The notes under the pieces were generated by a model, which was not told where the DNA came from, ran no database searches, and saw only the letters and a program-made list of their open reading frames with translations. Shown here in pieces: positions 21,882-33,339 of a DNA stretch of 64,000 nucleotides. Within the stretch, counting starts at the first letter, position 1. Every line of letters begins with the position of its first letter. The stretch is from contig CAIIXF020000457.1 in the NCBI GenBank assembly GCA_903813345.2, forward strand, positions 96,196-160,195, read 5' to 3'. The position numbers and the translations under genes were made by a program. Source of the DNA: Owenia fusiformis (Eukaryota; Annelida; Polychaeta; Sabellida; Oweniidae).

Positions 21882-23750
21882 ATGAGTTCCTACTACGGAA
21901 TTGGGTTGATGTCGGGATCTTCTTTAGACGGACTGGATATTTGTTATGCTGAATATATGGGCGATAAAGACAGCGATATATGGAGTTATCGATTCTTAAA
22001 CACCGAAACAATTCCCTACGACGAAGAATGGTACACGAAGCTGGTTGAGTGTCCAAATTATAGTGGTGCCGATCTTGTGAAGCTAGATCGGGATTACGGT
22101 CACTTCATCGGCAAAACCGTCAAGGATTTTATTGCAAGAACCGATATTGAAAAATTGGATTTTGTAGCATCGCATGGACATACCGTATTTCACCAACCTG
22201 AGCATGGGTTCACTTACCAAATCGGCGAGGGCGAAACGATATCATCACATCTGACTTGCCCCGTCGTGACAAACTTCCGAGATAAAGATGTCGCTCTTGG
22301 AGGCCAAGGGGCTCCCCTAGTACCCGCAGGAGAACAGTATTTATTCACCGACTATTCAATGTGTTTAAATCTAGGTGGAATTGCAAACATATCGGTCGGT
22401 GGAAAAGCGTTTGATGTATCGCCATGCAATATGCTGCTCAATCACCTAGCCAACAGATACAACAAAACGTATACATTTGATTCCGATGGAAAAATAGCAG
22501 AGAGTGGTAACATCATTGACGATGTCTTGCAGCAATTGAATAGCATTCATTTTTATGAAGAACTGCCCCCGAAAAGTCTTGGCAGGGAATGGTTCGAGAC
22601 TAATATTGTGCCCGTTATTTCGAAGGTGGGTACACAAATACGTCTAAGGTCAATGGTATTCTCTGTGAAATGAAAGTATGTACGTCGATGCTATTTTGAA
22701 ATTGTGCTTGCTATTATTGTTATAGTAGATCTAATGAATTAGCATCTAACAGATTAGTATAACAGAACACTAAAATTGCGGTTTTCTAAGTGAAAATATG
22801 GTTGGTATGAACATGCAAATGAATAAACAAATACCATTGCACAATGAATGCGTAAAATGTCAAGATACGAAACAAACAATTCAGAGCAATATATCATAAA
22901 ACGTTTTTGACTTGGCATTTGAAATTACAAACAACTATTAAGTGGTCTAGAGAGGCTAACACACAATGTTACTTTTATGTTAAATTAAATATTACAAGTC
23001 ATTCCATTTTACTTATGGTATCCGGTGCTTTATTCACCGAAGATCTTTTTGTAATAGATCCATTCTCTTCCTCGACAGTTGAAATATGTTACTTTCCAAC
23101 CATACCTTCCTAGACGCAAAAAACTAAATCTTCAGTTCTCTGTTCTATCTGTGTTGAAAAATGTTTTCTTGTATATAATTAACCGTTAGACCAAAACACG
23201 TACAAACTTTTTCGAAGGAGGAGTCTTAACACAAATATTATTTTCATTCAATGTTTTTTCTTTTAAGGGACACTCACCCGCGGATCTTCTTGCAACGTCA
23301 GTTGAACACATTAGTGAACAAATTGCACGAGCAGCAACTGAGTATATCCATGGTCCTATCCTTACCTTAAATCCACCACACGCAAATCACAACGTAAGCC
23401 TGAATAACAGTAGCAGTGACTCTATTATGAGGAAGAGCATCTTGATCACAGGAGGTGGTGCAAAAAATAAATTCCTTATGAAAAACATTGCTGATAAACT
23501 GCAAAAGAATGACATTGACATCGCAGAGTGTGATGACGAATTAATTGATTTCAAGGAGGCTATGGTGTTCGGTTTCCTTGGTATGAGATGCATGCTGGGA
23601 TTGACGAACATAACTTGTCATACAACCGGAAGTAAAGTTGATTCTGTTTCCGGTAGCATTCATCTTGCGCCAATTTCAACTCCCATGACTCCGTACGAAA
23701 GAAGAAGGTTTAATTTTTATTTAATGAGATCGAAAAGCGTATGTCAATAG
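21882..23750 (+). CDS. anmK: Anhydro-N-acetylmuramic acid kinase, two exons
   Basis: Exon 1 is 21882-22625 (248 codons) and exon 2 is 23268-23750; the 642-bp intron is GT-AG (AAG|GTGGGT; TTCTTTTAAG|GGA) and phase 0. Joined, 408 residues, against about 370-400 for bacterial AnmK. Family reaction: ATP-dependent opening and phosphorylation of 1,6-anhydro-MurNAc to MurNAc-6-phosphate, a bacterial peptidoglycan-recycling step. Motifs visible: GLMSGSSLDGLD (8-19), ASHGHTVFH (96-104), GGQGAPLVP (140-148), NLGGIANI (163-170), AFDVSPCN (176-183, catalytic Asp178), PPKSLGREWF (229-238), then after the splice GHSPADLLAT and the ATP-site ITGGGAKN (308-315). The DVSPCN variant replaces the usual GPGN and resembles Bacteroidota forms as I remember them. 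No signal peptide, so cytosolic. Animals make no peptidoglycan, so the gene is probably of bacterial origin and domesticated. AATAAA follows at 23834. Confidence 0.92.
22626..23267 (+). other. Spliceosomal intron of AnmK gene
   Basis: 642 bp, GTGGGT donor, a pyrimidine tract (TGTTTTTTCTTTTAAG) before the acceptor, AT-rich inside. Reading through it adds an unrelated tail and a stop, whereas splicing joins two conserved family blocks exactly in frame. Confidence 0.85.
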
Positions 23751-23833
23751 GAACATGTTTTTGATTATGTCCCTGTTTGGACGGAAATTAAAGTCATTTG
23801 ATTTGAAAAGAACATGAGCGAGTATGGAGCGTA

Positions 23834-23839
23834 AATAAA
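23834..23839 (+). terminator. Polyadenylation signal of AnmK gene
   Basis: AATAAA 84 bases after the TAG stop at 23748-23750. Confidence 0.5.
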
Positions 23840-24480
23840 GCAGCATATTTACTTAAATATTGTATAAATTGGTTCTATTTCATTTGTAAGAAACATGATT
23901 ACATGGTGGTAATCGCCCCTGCATTAGATAAATGTGTAGCGGAACGATAATGAAAAAACACTTGCACGGTGGTGTGTAGTACAAACCCGTCTTAACACCA
24001 GTTTACATTATCACGTTGATTTATAGAGCGTGTTCTATGTTCTGTGTGTTATTTGTTTACATCATTACGAGATACAAAATAACATTGTGTAAATAAACCT
24101 TTTGAGAAGGGGTTTTCGTTCAGGGTGCGCGAAGTTTAGCTTTCTTAATTTATTGTCAATCCTAACGCGAGGTGATTGTACTTTTCATATACACTAACTT
24201 TTCAACTAGTGAAGTTTTAAGGTCTTGGTTATTCTGGAAAGTAATACAACAGCGTAATTTCAAAACACTTATATTGATGACATGCAGCTTTCCCACCAAG
24301 GCGATCTATAACACTTAAATCGTGCACACATTGAAAGGGTCACTCATTATATAAACGTGACCTCAATAAACAAATACTGAGACATCTTGTTATTTTCGTG
24401 GTAAGGTAAATATTTTTATCTAAATGTTGTTTGTTTGTCATCTTACCTTTCTTGGTGCCCCTAACGTGTTTATTATCACA
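23840..24480. other. No gene seen
   Basis: AT-rich intergenic sequence; nothing supportable. Confidence 0.4.
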
Positions 24481-24514
24481 CAAAATTTTTATTAACCTTA
24501 AAATAACTGTTCCA

Positions 24515-25000
24515 CAACTAGTTACTTTGACGGACCGTCAATGTAACAAAATGGATGAACTTCCTGGTTACGAGTTTTTCTGTTTGCTCGATTCAAACTT
24601 ACTTATAAGTCAAGTTGCAGATAAAAACTTGGCATAAAGCAAGAAAATATAGTCTAGTTTTAATGAGTTTCTTCGATTTGGATCGAATTTGTTGTAAATG
24701 AAGTTGCAATTCATATATTTAGTCCCTTGCTTTTGTTACATTGACGGAAGTCCGTTATATTACAAAAGTATGTTACTTTGACGACTTGCGTCAATGTAAA
24801 AAAAGCGATGGTCTAAATGCATGATCAACCGTCCTTGAGCAGATTTACTTAAAAATCAAATTCCAAACCGAGAGCATTTCTAAAAGCTAGACTATATTGT
24901 CTAACTTTGTGCCAAATGATAATTCGCAACATGACTTAAACATAAGTTTAAATCGAGAAATAAAAACTCGTATCCAGGAAGTTCATCCATTTTGTAACAT
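24515..25000. mobile_element. Inverted-repeat element reaching the assembly gap
   Basis: Left arm about 24535-24658 (AATGTAACAAAATGGATGAA onward to AAAATATAGTCTAG) is matched in inverted form by 24885-25000, which ends at the gap with TTCATCCATTTTGTAACAT. GTTACTTTGACGG and TTGACG words recur inside. One end lies in the N run, so the size is unknown. Confidence 0.55.
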
Positions 25001-25500
25001 NNNNNNNNNNNNNNNNNNNNNNNNNNNNNNNNNNNNNNNNNNNNNNNNNNNNNNNNNNNNNNNNNNNNNNNNNNNNNNNNNNNNNNNNNNNNNNNNNNNN
25101 NNNNNNNNNNNNNNNNNNNNNNNNNNNNNNNNNNNNNNNNNNNNNNNNNNNNNNNNNNNNNNNNNNNNNNNNNNNNNNNNNNNNNNNNNNNNNNNNNNNN
25201 NNNNNNNNNNNNNNNNNNNNNNNNNNNNNNNNNNNNNNNNNNNNNNNNNNNNNNNNNNNNNNNNNNNNNNNNNNNNNNNNNNNNNNNNNNNNNNNNNNNN
25301 NNNNNNNNNNNNNNNNNNNNNNNNNNNNNNNNNNNNNNNNNNNNNNNNNNNNNNNNNNNNNNNNNNNNNNNNNNNNNNNNNNNNNNNNNNNNNNNNNNNN
25401 NNNNNNNNNNNNNNNNNNNNNNNNNNNNNNNNNNNNNNNNNNNNNNNNNNNNNNNNNNNNNNNNNNNNNNNNNNNNNNNNNNNNNNNNNNNNNNNNNNNN
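25001..25500. other. Assembly gap (500 N)
   Basis: Exactly 500 N, a conventional placeholder size. The gap begins inside an inverted repeat, a common cause of assembly failure. Confidence 1.
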
Positions 25501-26579
25501 TGTCTCTCTCAGGAAATCATTATTAAGCAGTGCATGTTGGTTATTCCGTGCCAGGACTAGGTACTGGACTACTGGTGTTGAGCTGGTGTTAAATCAGATC
25601 TAGGGAGTGACAGAATTGCAAGCAACATGTATAATTGACCTACCAATCTATTTACAATATCAAATACAATATCTCTCAAGGATTCACAATATGTTATAAA
25701 TTAGTAAAGTTATAAATTATTAATGATTCAAAGTGCAAATGAGTGAAAAATGTTAAAATTCTCCCAAATAATAAGAATGGTAACCATTCTTATACTATAG
25801 TAAAATAATATTGTAAAAATCTTTAGGCCTAGTGTTCCTGGAATAAAGTATGCACTTTTGTGATTTTTAGAAAATAGAGATATTAAGGAATGACATGAGC
25901 CAAAAATATTCTAAAATTGAAACAATTTTTTGTTTTAGCCTGCTCGCTATATCTGATTCTCTCTTTAACACTATCTTGAGCATATTTTGAGCTATTTAGG
26001 GCAATCGTGCGATAATTTAGGACCGTTTCCCCTGGCCCTATACACTGTCCTGGCCGCGATAACATGTTGGTATTTTTAGGATAGTTTCATAATGCACCCG
26101 AGCAGTAATTTCTAATAGAGTCACATCAGCTATGGCTTCATAAGAAACTGAACAATGTCATCTTCTAACATGTAAATGAGTGATCTGATCATGTGTGAAT
26201 CAAGCATCAGCACTTAGGCTAAACCATCCTGGCAGATCCGGGGGGGGGGTTGAGTTTGGAAAATTGAGCCCCTAAAACCAAAAATCATTTTTTGATAAAT
26301 TGGCAAAAAAGGCCAATGGCCAATACTCGGGGTGGAAGGTGTGAGAATTGTGCAAAAAATGACTTTGTGAGCTGGATGGAGTTTCTCTGTATTTTTCATT
26401 CTATTAGGGTTTCCTGCATAAGGGATTTCGCCTGCGAAGCATATAACTCTTGCGAACATATCTAAATATTGGTCCGAGGAAGACATACCTTGAATTTTTT
26501 AGAAAAAAATTGGCTAAAAATGGAAACTACAAAAAGTCAAAATGTTCAACTCAAGCAAAACCCTAGCTATCTAATATTA
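25501..26579. other. No gene seen
   Basis: AT-rich; a G9 run at 26240. Short frames only. Confidence 0.4.
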
Positions 26580-27316
26580 ACACTATGTATTATTTAATGT
26601 TTTTCAGATGTTTAAGGACCTTCATTAGTGTACTAGTGTCTAGAAATAAGATAATTAAGGACAAAATTTGTCATTTTTGATCATTTTCGCTTTCAGCAGT
26701 AACATATAGTTCCTTATATCTTGAGTTTAATGTTGACTGGTTGTTGCAATTTTGATTAAATCTGTGCTTGTACATGTCTTCTTCCATTTGAGATACAAAA
26801 AATGTATATTGGACCACCAATGGTCATATTAGAGCTTTCAGATCTCCCCTACCCCATTTATTATGAAAAATTACTGAAACATATGAAAATATAAAATAAC
26901 TTGAATTTATAAACTTTAACTATGTTGTAGCTATTCTATATCAATATTATGTATTATTTAATGTTTTTCAGATATTTCAGAACCTTTATTGGTATACTAG
27001 TGCCTAGAAATGAGACATTTAAGGACAAAACTTGGCATTTTTTAAAATCATTTTAGCTTTCAGCAGTAACATATAGTTCCTCATATATTGAGTTTTATGC
27101 TTACTGGTTGTTGCAATTGTAATAAAATCTGTTTTTGTAGATGTCTTCTTCCATTTAAGGTATAGAAAATGTATAGTGGACCACCAATGGTCATATTAGA
27201 GCTTTCAGATCTCCCCTACCCCATTTATCATGAAAAATATAAGAAAAATATGAAAATATAAAATAACTTGAAACTATAAACTTTAATAAAGTTGTAGCTA
27301 TTCTATATCAATATTG

Positions 27317-27460
27317 AACAAATATTTCACTCTATTGAGGTGAATACCTGTACATCTTTCACAAGTGATATTCCACGAAGCCCGAAGGGCAAGTGGAATA
27401 TCACCTTGTGAAAGTGCTACAGGTATTCACCGAAAATAGAGTGAAATATTTGTTTTATTA
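27317..27460. mobile_element. Near-perfect hairpin inserted in satellite
   Basis: ACAAATATTTCACTCTAT at the left pairs with its complement at the right, with arms of about 65 bases meeting at GAAGCCCGAAGGGC near 27378-27390. TTCCACGAAG and AAGTGGAATATCAC form part of the stem. No coding capacity. Confidence 0.65.
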
Positions 27461-27748
27461 TATCACTGTCTAGCTAAACATCCCTAATATTATTAAGTCA
27501 TTAAGTCTTCAGATATTTTTACGAATCTACTCGGTTCGTCTGCCATTTTGACTTAAACTGAACTAAATTATTTACACTGAACGAAAACAAATTCTTTGAA
27601 AATTCCCGGGAGCGTGGGATATCGCTAGATATCTCACGGTTGTCTTATCTGATTAGCATTGCCATTGAATATCGCCAGATGTCCCACGACATGTGACCCG
27701 GTTTTGACCAATCATACTGTCGCTAGCTAGATAGTGATATAATAATAT
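27455..27748. mobile_element. Second inverted-repeat element adjoining the hairpin
   Basis: TTATTATATCACTGTCTAGCTA near 27457 is mirrored by TAGCTAGATAGTGATATAA near 27725-27745. The interior has short GATATCGC / TGGGATAT palindromes. About 290 bp. Confidence 0.5.
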
Positions 27749-28450
27749 GTGTTATTTAATGTTTTTAAGATATTTCAGAACCTTTATTGGTAAACTAGTG
27801 CCTAGAAATGAGACATTTAAGGACAAAACATGGCTTTTTTGACCATTTTCGCTTTCAGCAATACCATATAGGTCCTTATATCTTGAGTTTAATGCTGACT
27901 GGTTGGTGCATTCTTAGTCAAATTTGTTCTTGTACATGTCTTCTTCCATTTAGGATATAGAAAATGTATATTGGACAACCAATGTTGATATTATAGCTTT
28001 CATGTCTCCCCTGCCCCATTTATGTAAATGAAAAAGTAATTTCAAATCATCAACTTTAACAAAATTGTAGCTGTTCTCTATCGATACTATGTATTATTTA
28101 ATGTAACCTTCATTTGATTACATGTGTCTAAAATTTGGCATTTTTAGCATTCTGCATTTAGCAGTAGCATATAATTTTCCACAATTATAATTCTTTGATG
28201 ATAGATTCATATATGTTTTTTATTGAATCTGTCTTCTCTGATTTAACTTAAAGAAAATGTATGTAAGACAATGAATGTTTTTATTAGAGGTCTAAGATCT
28301 GCCCTCCACCATTAAATGAGAAAACCAACACAAATGTTATTATTGCATGATAATATTCTTAAACTTTTCAAAAATTTAGCATATTTATTAGCACACTAAA
28401 ATCAAAAAATGACACATAAATGGGCAAAATGACCAATGTTTCACTTTCAG

Positions 28451-29336
28451 CAATAGTTGTTTATATTTTTAGTTGAATGGTGATTAGTTGACATATTTTA
28501 GATCATATATACTGTATTCAACAATGTGTCTTGTTATCTTCAAAGCATGGAAAATGTGTTTTAAACACAAATATACATATTAGAGATAAAATTACTACAC
28601 TACTATATTTTTAAAAGACTACTCAAAAATAGCATAGTGCGAAATAATTTTGTAATTTCGCAGTTTACTCTCATATGAATCAAAGGATATGTCTTTATAT
28701 AGACATGATTGTTCACAACTCTCGAACTTAATCCAGCAACAGCCTGATTTTTCAAATCCCCTGGTTCTATGTTAGAGCTGCATTTAAGTCATTTTAAAGG
28801 TAACTGGTCAACTGGTACCCAAGACAAGTCGTACCCAAGCATATATTTTGTTTTGAATCAAGTGTTGGACTGGGAATGTGTAAAGATATACATATTATAA
28901 CTGTAACATACTGTTCAGAAGTTTGAAGAATTTTCAGAAGAAATTGATATAATTTTGTAACATTTTGAGCTTTGAGTGTCAATTTATTTTGACTATTATT
29001 TTATATTGGATGTTCGAGTGAAGAGATATATGTTTATTCCACACATTCATAATCATTTTTTTAAATATTGTATGTTTATGAGTGTTTGGAACAAGTGTCA
29101 GATTTAATTCATCTTGGAAGATGGTATTATTATAAATGTATTGATTCATCAAATCTTGGGCCTAATTTCTTATTAAACAGATAATCTATTTGTCTAGGAT
29201 TTCATATTATCAGAAGTCATATTCATGAAATTTAGCAATAAAATATTTTGAATAATATAATAATAGTATACAAGTAATAATATAGTATAATATTAATGTC
29301 AAATATTATTTTGGTACTTATACATACATGATATAT
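28451..29336. other. No gene seen
   Basis: Strongly AT-rich, with possible far-diverged satellite remnants. Nothing else supportable. Confidence 0.35.
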
Positions 29337-29340
29337 TATT

Positions 29341-29425
29341 AGACTCCAGATGTCAATCTGGAGTCTATTGTTTTTGCCAGTATTCTTATTATTATTATTA
29401 GACTCCAGATGTCAATCTGGAGTCT
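29341..29425 (+). repeat. Two copies of the hairpin-end repeat's 5' terminus
   Basis: AGACTCCAGAT - GTCA - ATCTGGAGTCT hairpins at 29341-29366 and 29400-29425, each followed by ATTGTTTTTGCCAG and preceded by a TTATTA run. The same terminus occurs at 61001 and 61064. Confidence 0.75.
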
Positions 29426-32400
29426 ATTGTTTTTGCCAGTATTCTTATTATTATTATTATTATTATTATTCTTATTCTTATTATTCTTTAAGAGTTTTTT
29501 CAATAACTATACGGTATCCAGTAAAGACCATAATACATTTTATTTAGGTTCAGTATCTAGTTGGTGGGAAATTGGGTCAAATTTTTATCTAGGTCAAAGG
29601 TCAAGAACTAGGTCAAATCCAGTACTTTGTCACTTTTTTCGATTTTCTCGGTTGTCTTTCAAGATTTTTGATCCGGGTTTTTTTCATTGTGTTCCTCATA
29701 AAAAAGTAGGATAGCGCATGTCGATTTAGTTTTTTGATATCTCAAACCGATTTCGAGATATCAGTGTCCGAAAACGAGGTCCAAAAAAAAGATCTCTAAA
29801 TCCAATGTTCAGGATAATAGTCTTATAGGAAATTTTCTCAAAATTCTGAATCTAAAAACCGAATTGAAATCCGACTTCCGGTTCAGGAGTTATGACGTTT
29901 TGAAAGTTCGAGAAAAATCGATCTGATGGTACCCTTATAGAATGTCAAGAAAAGTGAAAAAATAGAAAAAATACCACTCCAGTCCATTTCCAGCTCCAAG
30001 TCAAGGTCCAGTCCAGGTCCAAGTCCAGTATTTGTCCAGGTTCAAGTCAAGTCTAGGTCTAAATCCATTCCAGGGCCTAGGTCAAAATCTAGGTCAAATT
30101 CAAAGTTTTTCCTTATTTTTACAATTCTGACACTACACTTTAATAATATTTTTCGAAATTGTGTATACATGTAGCCAAGAGTGTGCTAATAGTGTTAGCC
30201 TTTTACCGTCAGAAAGTATTTTGACCCACTTTTGAGATATGGTGTCTGAAAAGTGGGTCAAATTAAAAAGTTCTCCGAATTTAATTATTCTTCTTATTCT
30301 TAATATTCTTTAAGAGTTTTTTCAATAACTATAAGGTATCCAGTAAAGACCATAATACAGTTAATTTGGGTTCAGTATCTAGTTGGTAAGAAATTGGGTC
30401 AAATTTTTATCTAGGGGAAAGGTCAAGAACTAGGTCAAATCCAGTACTTTGTCACTTTTTTCGATTTTCTTGGTCATCCTACGAAATTTTCGATCTGGTT
30501 TTTTTTCATTGTGTTCCTCATAGAAAAGTAGGATAACTCATTGTCGATTTAGTTTTTTGATATCTCAAACTGATTTCGAGATATCAGTGTCCGAAAACGA
30601 GGTCCAAAAAAAGTTATTCGAATCAAATGTCCAGGATAAAGGTCTTATAGGAAATTTTCTCAAGATTCCGAATCCGATTCCGATTTGAAATCTGACTTCC
30701 AGTTCAGGAGTTATGACGTTTTGAAATTTCGAGAAAAATCGATCTGAGGATTATCTTATAGAGAGTCAAGAAAAGTGAAGAAAAATTGAAAAAATAACCA
30801 GTCCAGTCCATTTCCAGGTCCATGTCAAGGTAAAGTCCAGGTTCAAGTCTAGTGTTTGTCCAGGTCCAAGTCAAGTCTAGGTCCAAATCCAGTCCAGGGC
30901 TTAGGTCAAAATCTAGGTCAAATTCAAAGTTTTTCCTTATTTTTGCAATTCTGACACTACACTTTAATTATATTCTTCGAAATTGTGTGTACATGCAGCG
31001 AAGAGTGTGCTAATAGTGTTAGCCTTTTGCCGTCAGAAAGTATTTTGACCCACTTTTAAGATGTGGTGACTGAAAAGTAGGACAAAATAAATAGTTCTCA
31101 AAATTTAATGTATGAGTTATGAATTAAGGATAGAATTTTCTCAGGAATCCCAATCTGCAAACCAAATTTTGATCCGATTTCCGGTTCGGAAGTTATGGCG
31201 TTTTGAAAGCTCAAAAATCGCTAAATTTGGTGCCCCATGTTAAGTCAATGAGAAAAAGATTTTTTTTGAAGTGTAAAATACGAGATATAGATTGAGTACA
31301 GCTTAATATAATGAAGCCTTTAAAAGAAGGGGACCTCAAAAATGACAAAACTCGCTAAATTTTGACACCAAAATGCTTAGGACATAATCTAGGTCAAATT
31401 CAAACTTTTTCCTTAATTTTGCGATTCTGACACTACACTTTAATTATATTCTTCAAAATTGTGTATACATGTAGCCAATATTGTGCTTATAGTGTTAGCC
31501 TTTTGCTGTCAGAAAGTATTTTGACCCACTTTTGAGATATTGTGTCAGAAAAGTAGGTCAAAATAAAAAGTTCTTCAAATTTAACGTATGCGTTTTGATT
31601 TAGGGGTAGAATTTTATCAGGAATCCAAATCTGCAAATTAAAATTCGAGTCATCAAGTGTACGACTAAATGCTTCTATCGAGTAGATAAAAGAACGAATA
31701 CGACAATAAGTTATTGCAAACGACAATTCTGAGCATTCATCTCACTGAAGTATTTTGAAGTGAAGAAAATATGAATTTTGTTTTGAAACATGGATTCAGA
31801 TGAACGTTACTTCATTCTGACAACTAATCAAAACTGAACAAAATTGATTATACGTAACAGACGATTTATTGTTTTACAATGTTTTGATCGGCTAAACAAA
31901 TGAAACCAAGAAATTGGTAGTGTACAGCTTATTATCACACTACTGGGCATTGTATTCTAAAGCTTGTTGTTTTTAATAACACTGTTCACTCGACGTAAAT
32001 GTTTTGTGTGTGCGCAGTCAACGATAATCATTGTTTTATCCCAGTTATATGACCTCGGCAATTATAACACAAAACCGTACTAAACGAAAAAAACGCAAAT
32101 AAGAGAAAGCTTTCACACACATATAAAAAATGAACTAGTCTAATCCGCCAGTATAAACTCTGTTATATAGGTAGCCAGGTCGGGCGCACACTTTAATATA
32201 ATGAAAGCCTATTGAAGAAGGGGACCTCGAAGGCTACTTTGCTTCAAAATTTGGACACCAAAATGCCTAGTACAAAATCTAGGTCAAATTCATGGTTTTT
32301 CCTTATTTTTGCGATTCTGACACTATATCTGAATGATTTGCTTCAAATTGTTGTATACATAGCAAATAATGTGCTAATAGTGTTAGGCTTTTGCCGCCAG

Positions 32401-32590
32401 AAAGTATTTTGACCAACTTTTGAGATATGGTATCTGAAAAAGTTCTTCAAATTTGACGTATGAGTTATGAATTTTATCAAAAATCCGAATCTGCAAACCA
32501 AATTTCGACCCGACTTCCGGTTTGGAAGTAGAAGCGTTTTAAAATTTCTAAAAAATCGATCTGATGGTATCCTGAGAGAAAGTAAAGAGT
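29426..32590 (+). mobile_element. Tandem non-coding repeat array 1 (HINE/pearl-like)
   Basis: Monomers recognisable by TTTAAGAGTTTTTTCAATAA at 29485 and 30307 (822 bp apart), GATTTCGAGATATCAGTGTC, GCCGTCAGAAAGTATTTTGA and CTAGGTCAAA words. Later copies (31100-32590) lack the anchor and are partly deleted. Each fuller copy carries AGGTCAAAGGTCA (29591; degenerate at 30412) and ACTTCCGG near GGAAGT. A GGTCCAAGTCCAG minisatellite lies at about 29990-30070 and 30800-30900. No coding capacity. Confidence 0.65.
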
Positions 32591-32690
32591 AGCAAAGAAA
32601 ATATCGAAAAATCCATCCATCCTTCCTTCCCTTTTTTCTCTGTTATTCTATCATATCCTTCCTTCCTATTCAATCCATCCATCCATCTTT
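32590..32690 (+). repeat. CCTTCCTATCC-type pyrimidine microsatellite
   Basis: C/T-rich run of TCCTTCC and ATCCATCC words, the same that precede the 19-bp minisatellite in array 2. Confidence 0.7.
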
Positions 32691-32996
32691 TCTGGATGAC
32701 TCGATTTATTCTGGATGACTCGGCTTATTCTGGATGACTCTGCTTATTCTGGATGACTCTGCTTATTCTGGATGACTCTGCTTATTCTGGATGACTCAGC
32801 TTATACTGGATGACTCAGCTTACTCTGGATTACTCAGCTTATTCCAGATGACTCGGTTTATTCCAGACGACCTGGCTTATTCCGGTTGACCCAGCTTATT
32901 CTGGATGACCCAGATTATTTTGGATGACTCAGCTTATCATTGGTGACTCGTCTTAGTCTTGATGACTCGGATTATTCTGGATGACTCAGCTTAAAA
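32690..32996 (+). repeat. 19-bp minisatellite TTATTCTGGATGACTCGGC
   Basis: About 15 tandem copies. Between 32715 and 32810 the ATGACT core recurs at exactly 19-bp steps (32715, 32734, 32753, 32772, 32791, 32810). The unit varies at one base within GACTC(G/T/A)GC. Confidence 0.85.
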
Positions 32997-33339
32997 GTGT
33001 TTTGAAGTGTAAAAATACTAGATATTTAATAATATTTTTTAAAAATTCGGTATACAGATAGCGAAAGGTTTGCTAATAGTGTTAGTCTTTTGCCTTCATA
33101 AAGTATTTTGACCCACTTTTGGTGTTCAGAGAGTAGGTCAAAATGAAAAAAATATCTAAATTTAATGTGTGAGTTATGATATAAGGCTAAGAACAATTTT
33201 CCTCATAGAAAGTCAAGAAAATTAAAGGAAATATTGAAAAATCCATCCTTCCAACTATCAATGTGTCCATCCGTCCTTCCTTCCTATTCTTCCTTCCTAT
33301 CCATCAATCTATTCATCAAATTATCCATCCAGTCAGTTG

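Larger units (their letters stand above)
26580..28450 (+). repeat. Satellite with ~365-bp unit, interrupted
   Basis: Unit starts recur at TTATTTAATGTTTTTCAGAT (about 26590, 26953) and the related 27749, with shared blocks CTTTCAGCAGTAACATATAG, GTCTTCTTCCATTT and CTTTCAGATCTCCCCTACCC. Copies 1 and 2 are closest; copy 3 (27749-28085) and the following stretch are increasingly diverged. An inserted palindromic block (27317-27748) separates copies 2 and 3. Confidence 0.75.

Noticed and set aside
21882-22673. AnmK as a truncated single-exon pseudogene or bacterial contamination
   Set aside because: The missing C-terminal third is present downstream in frame after a GT-AG intron, and the flanks are eukaryotic repeats.
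24897-25526. Long frame over 24897-25526
   Set aside because: Nearly all of it is the N gap; only the edges are real bases.
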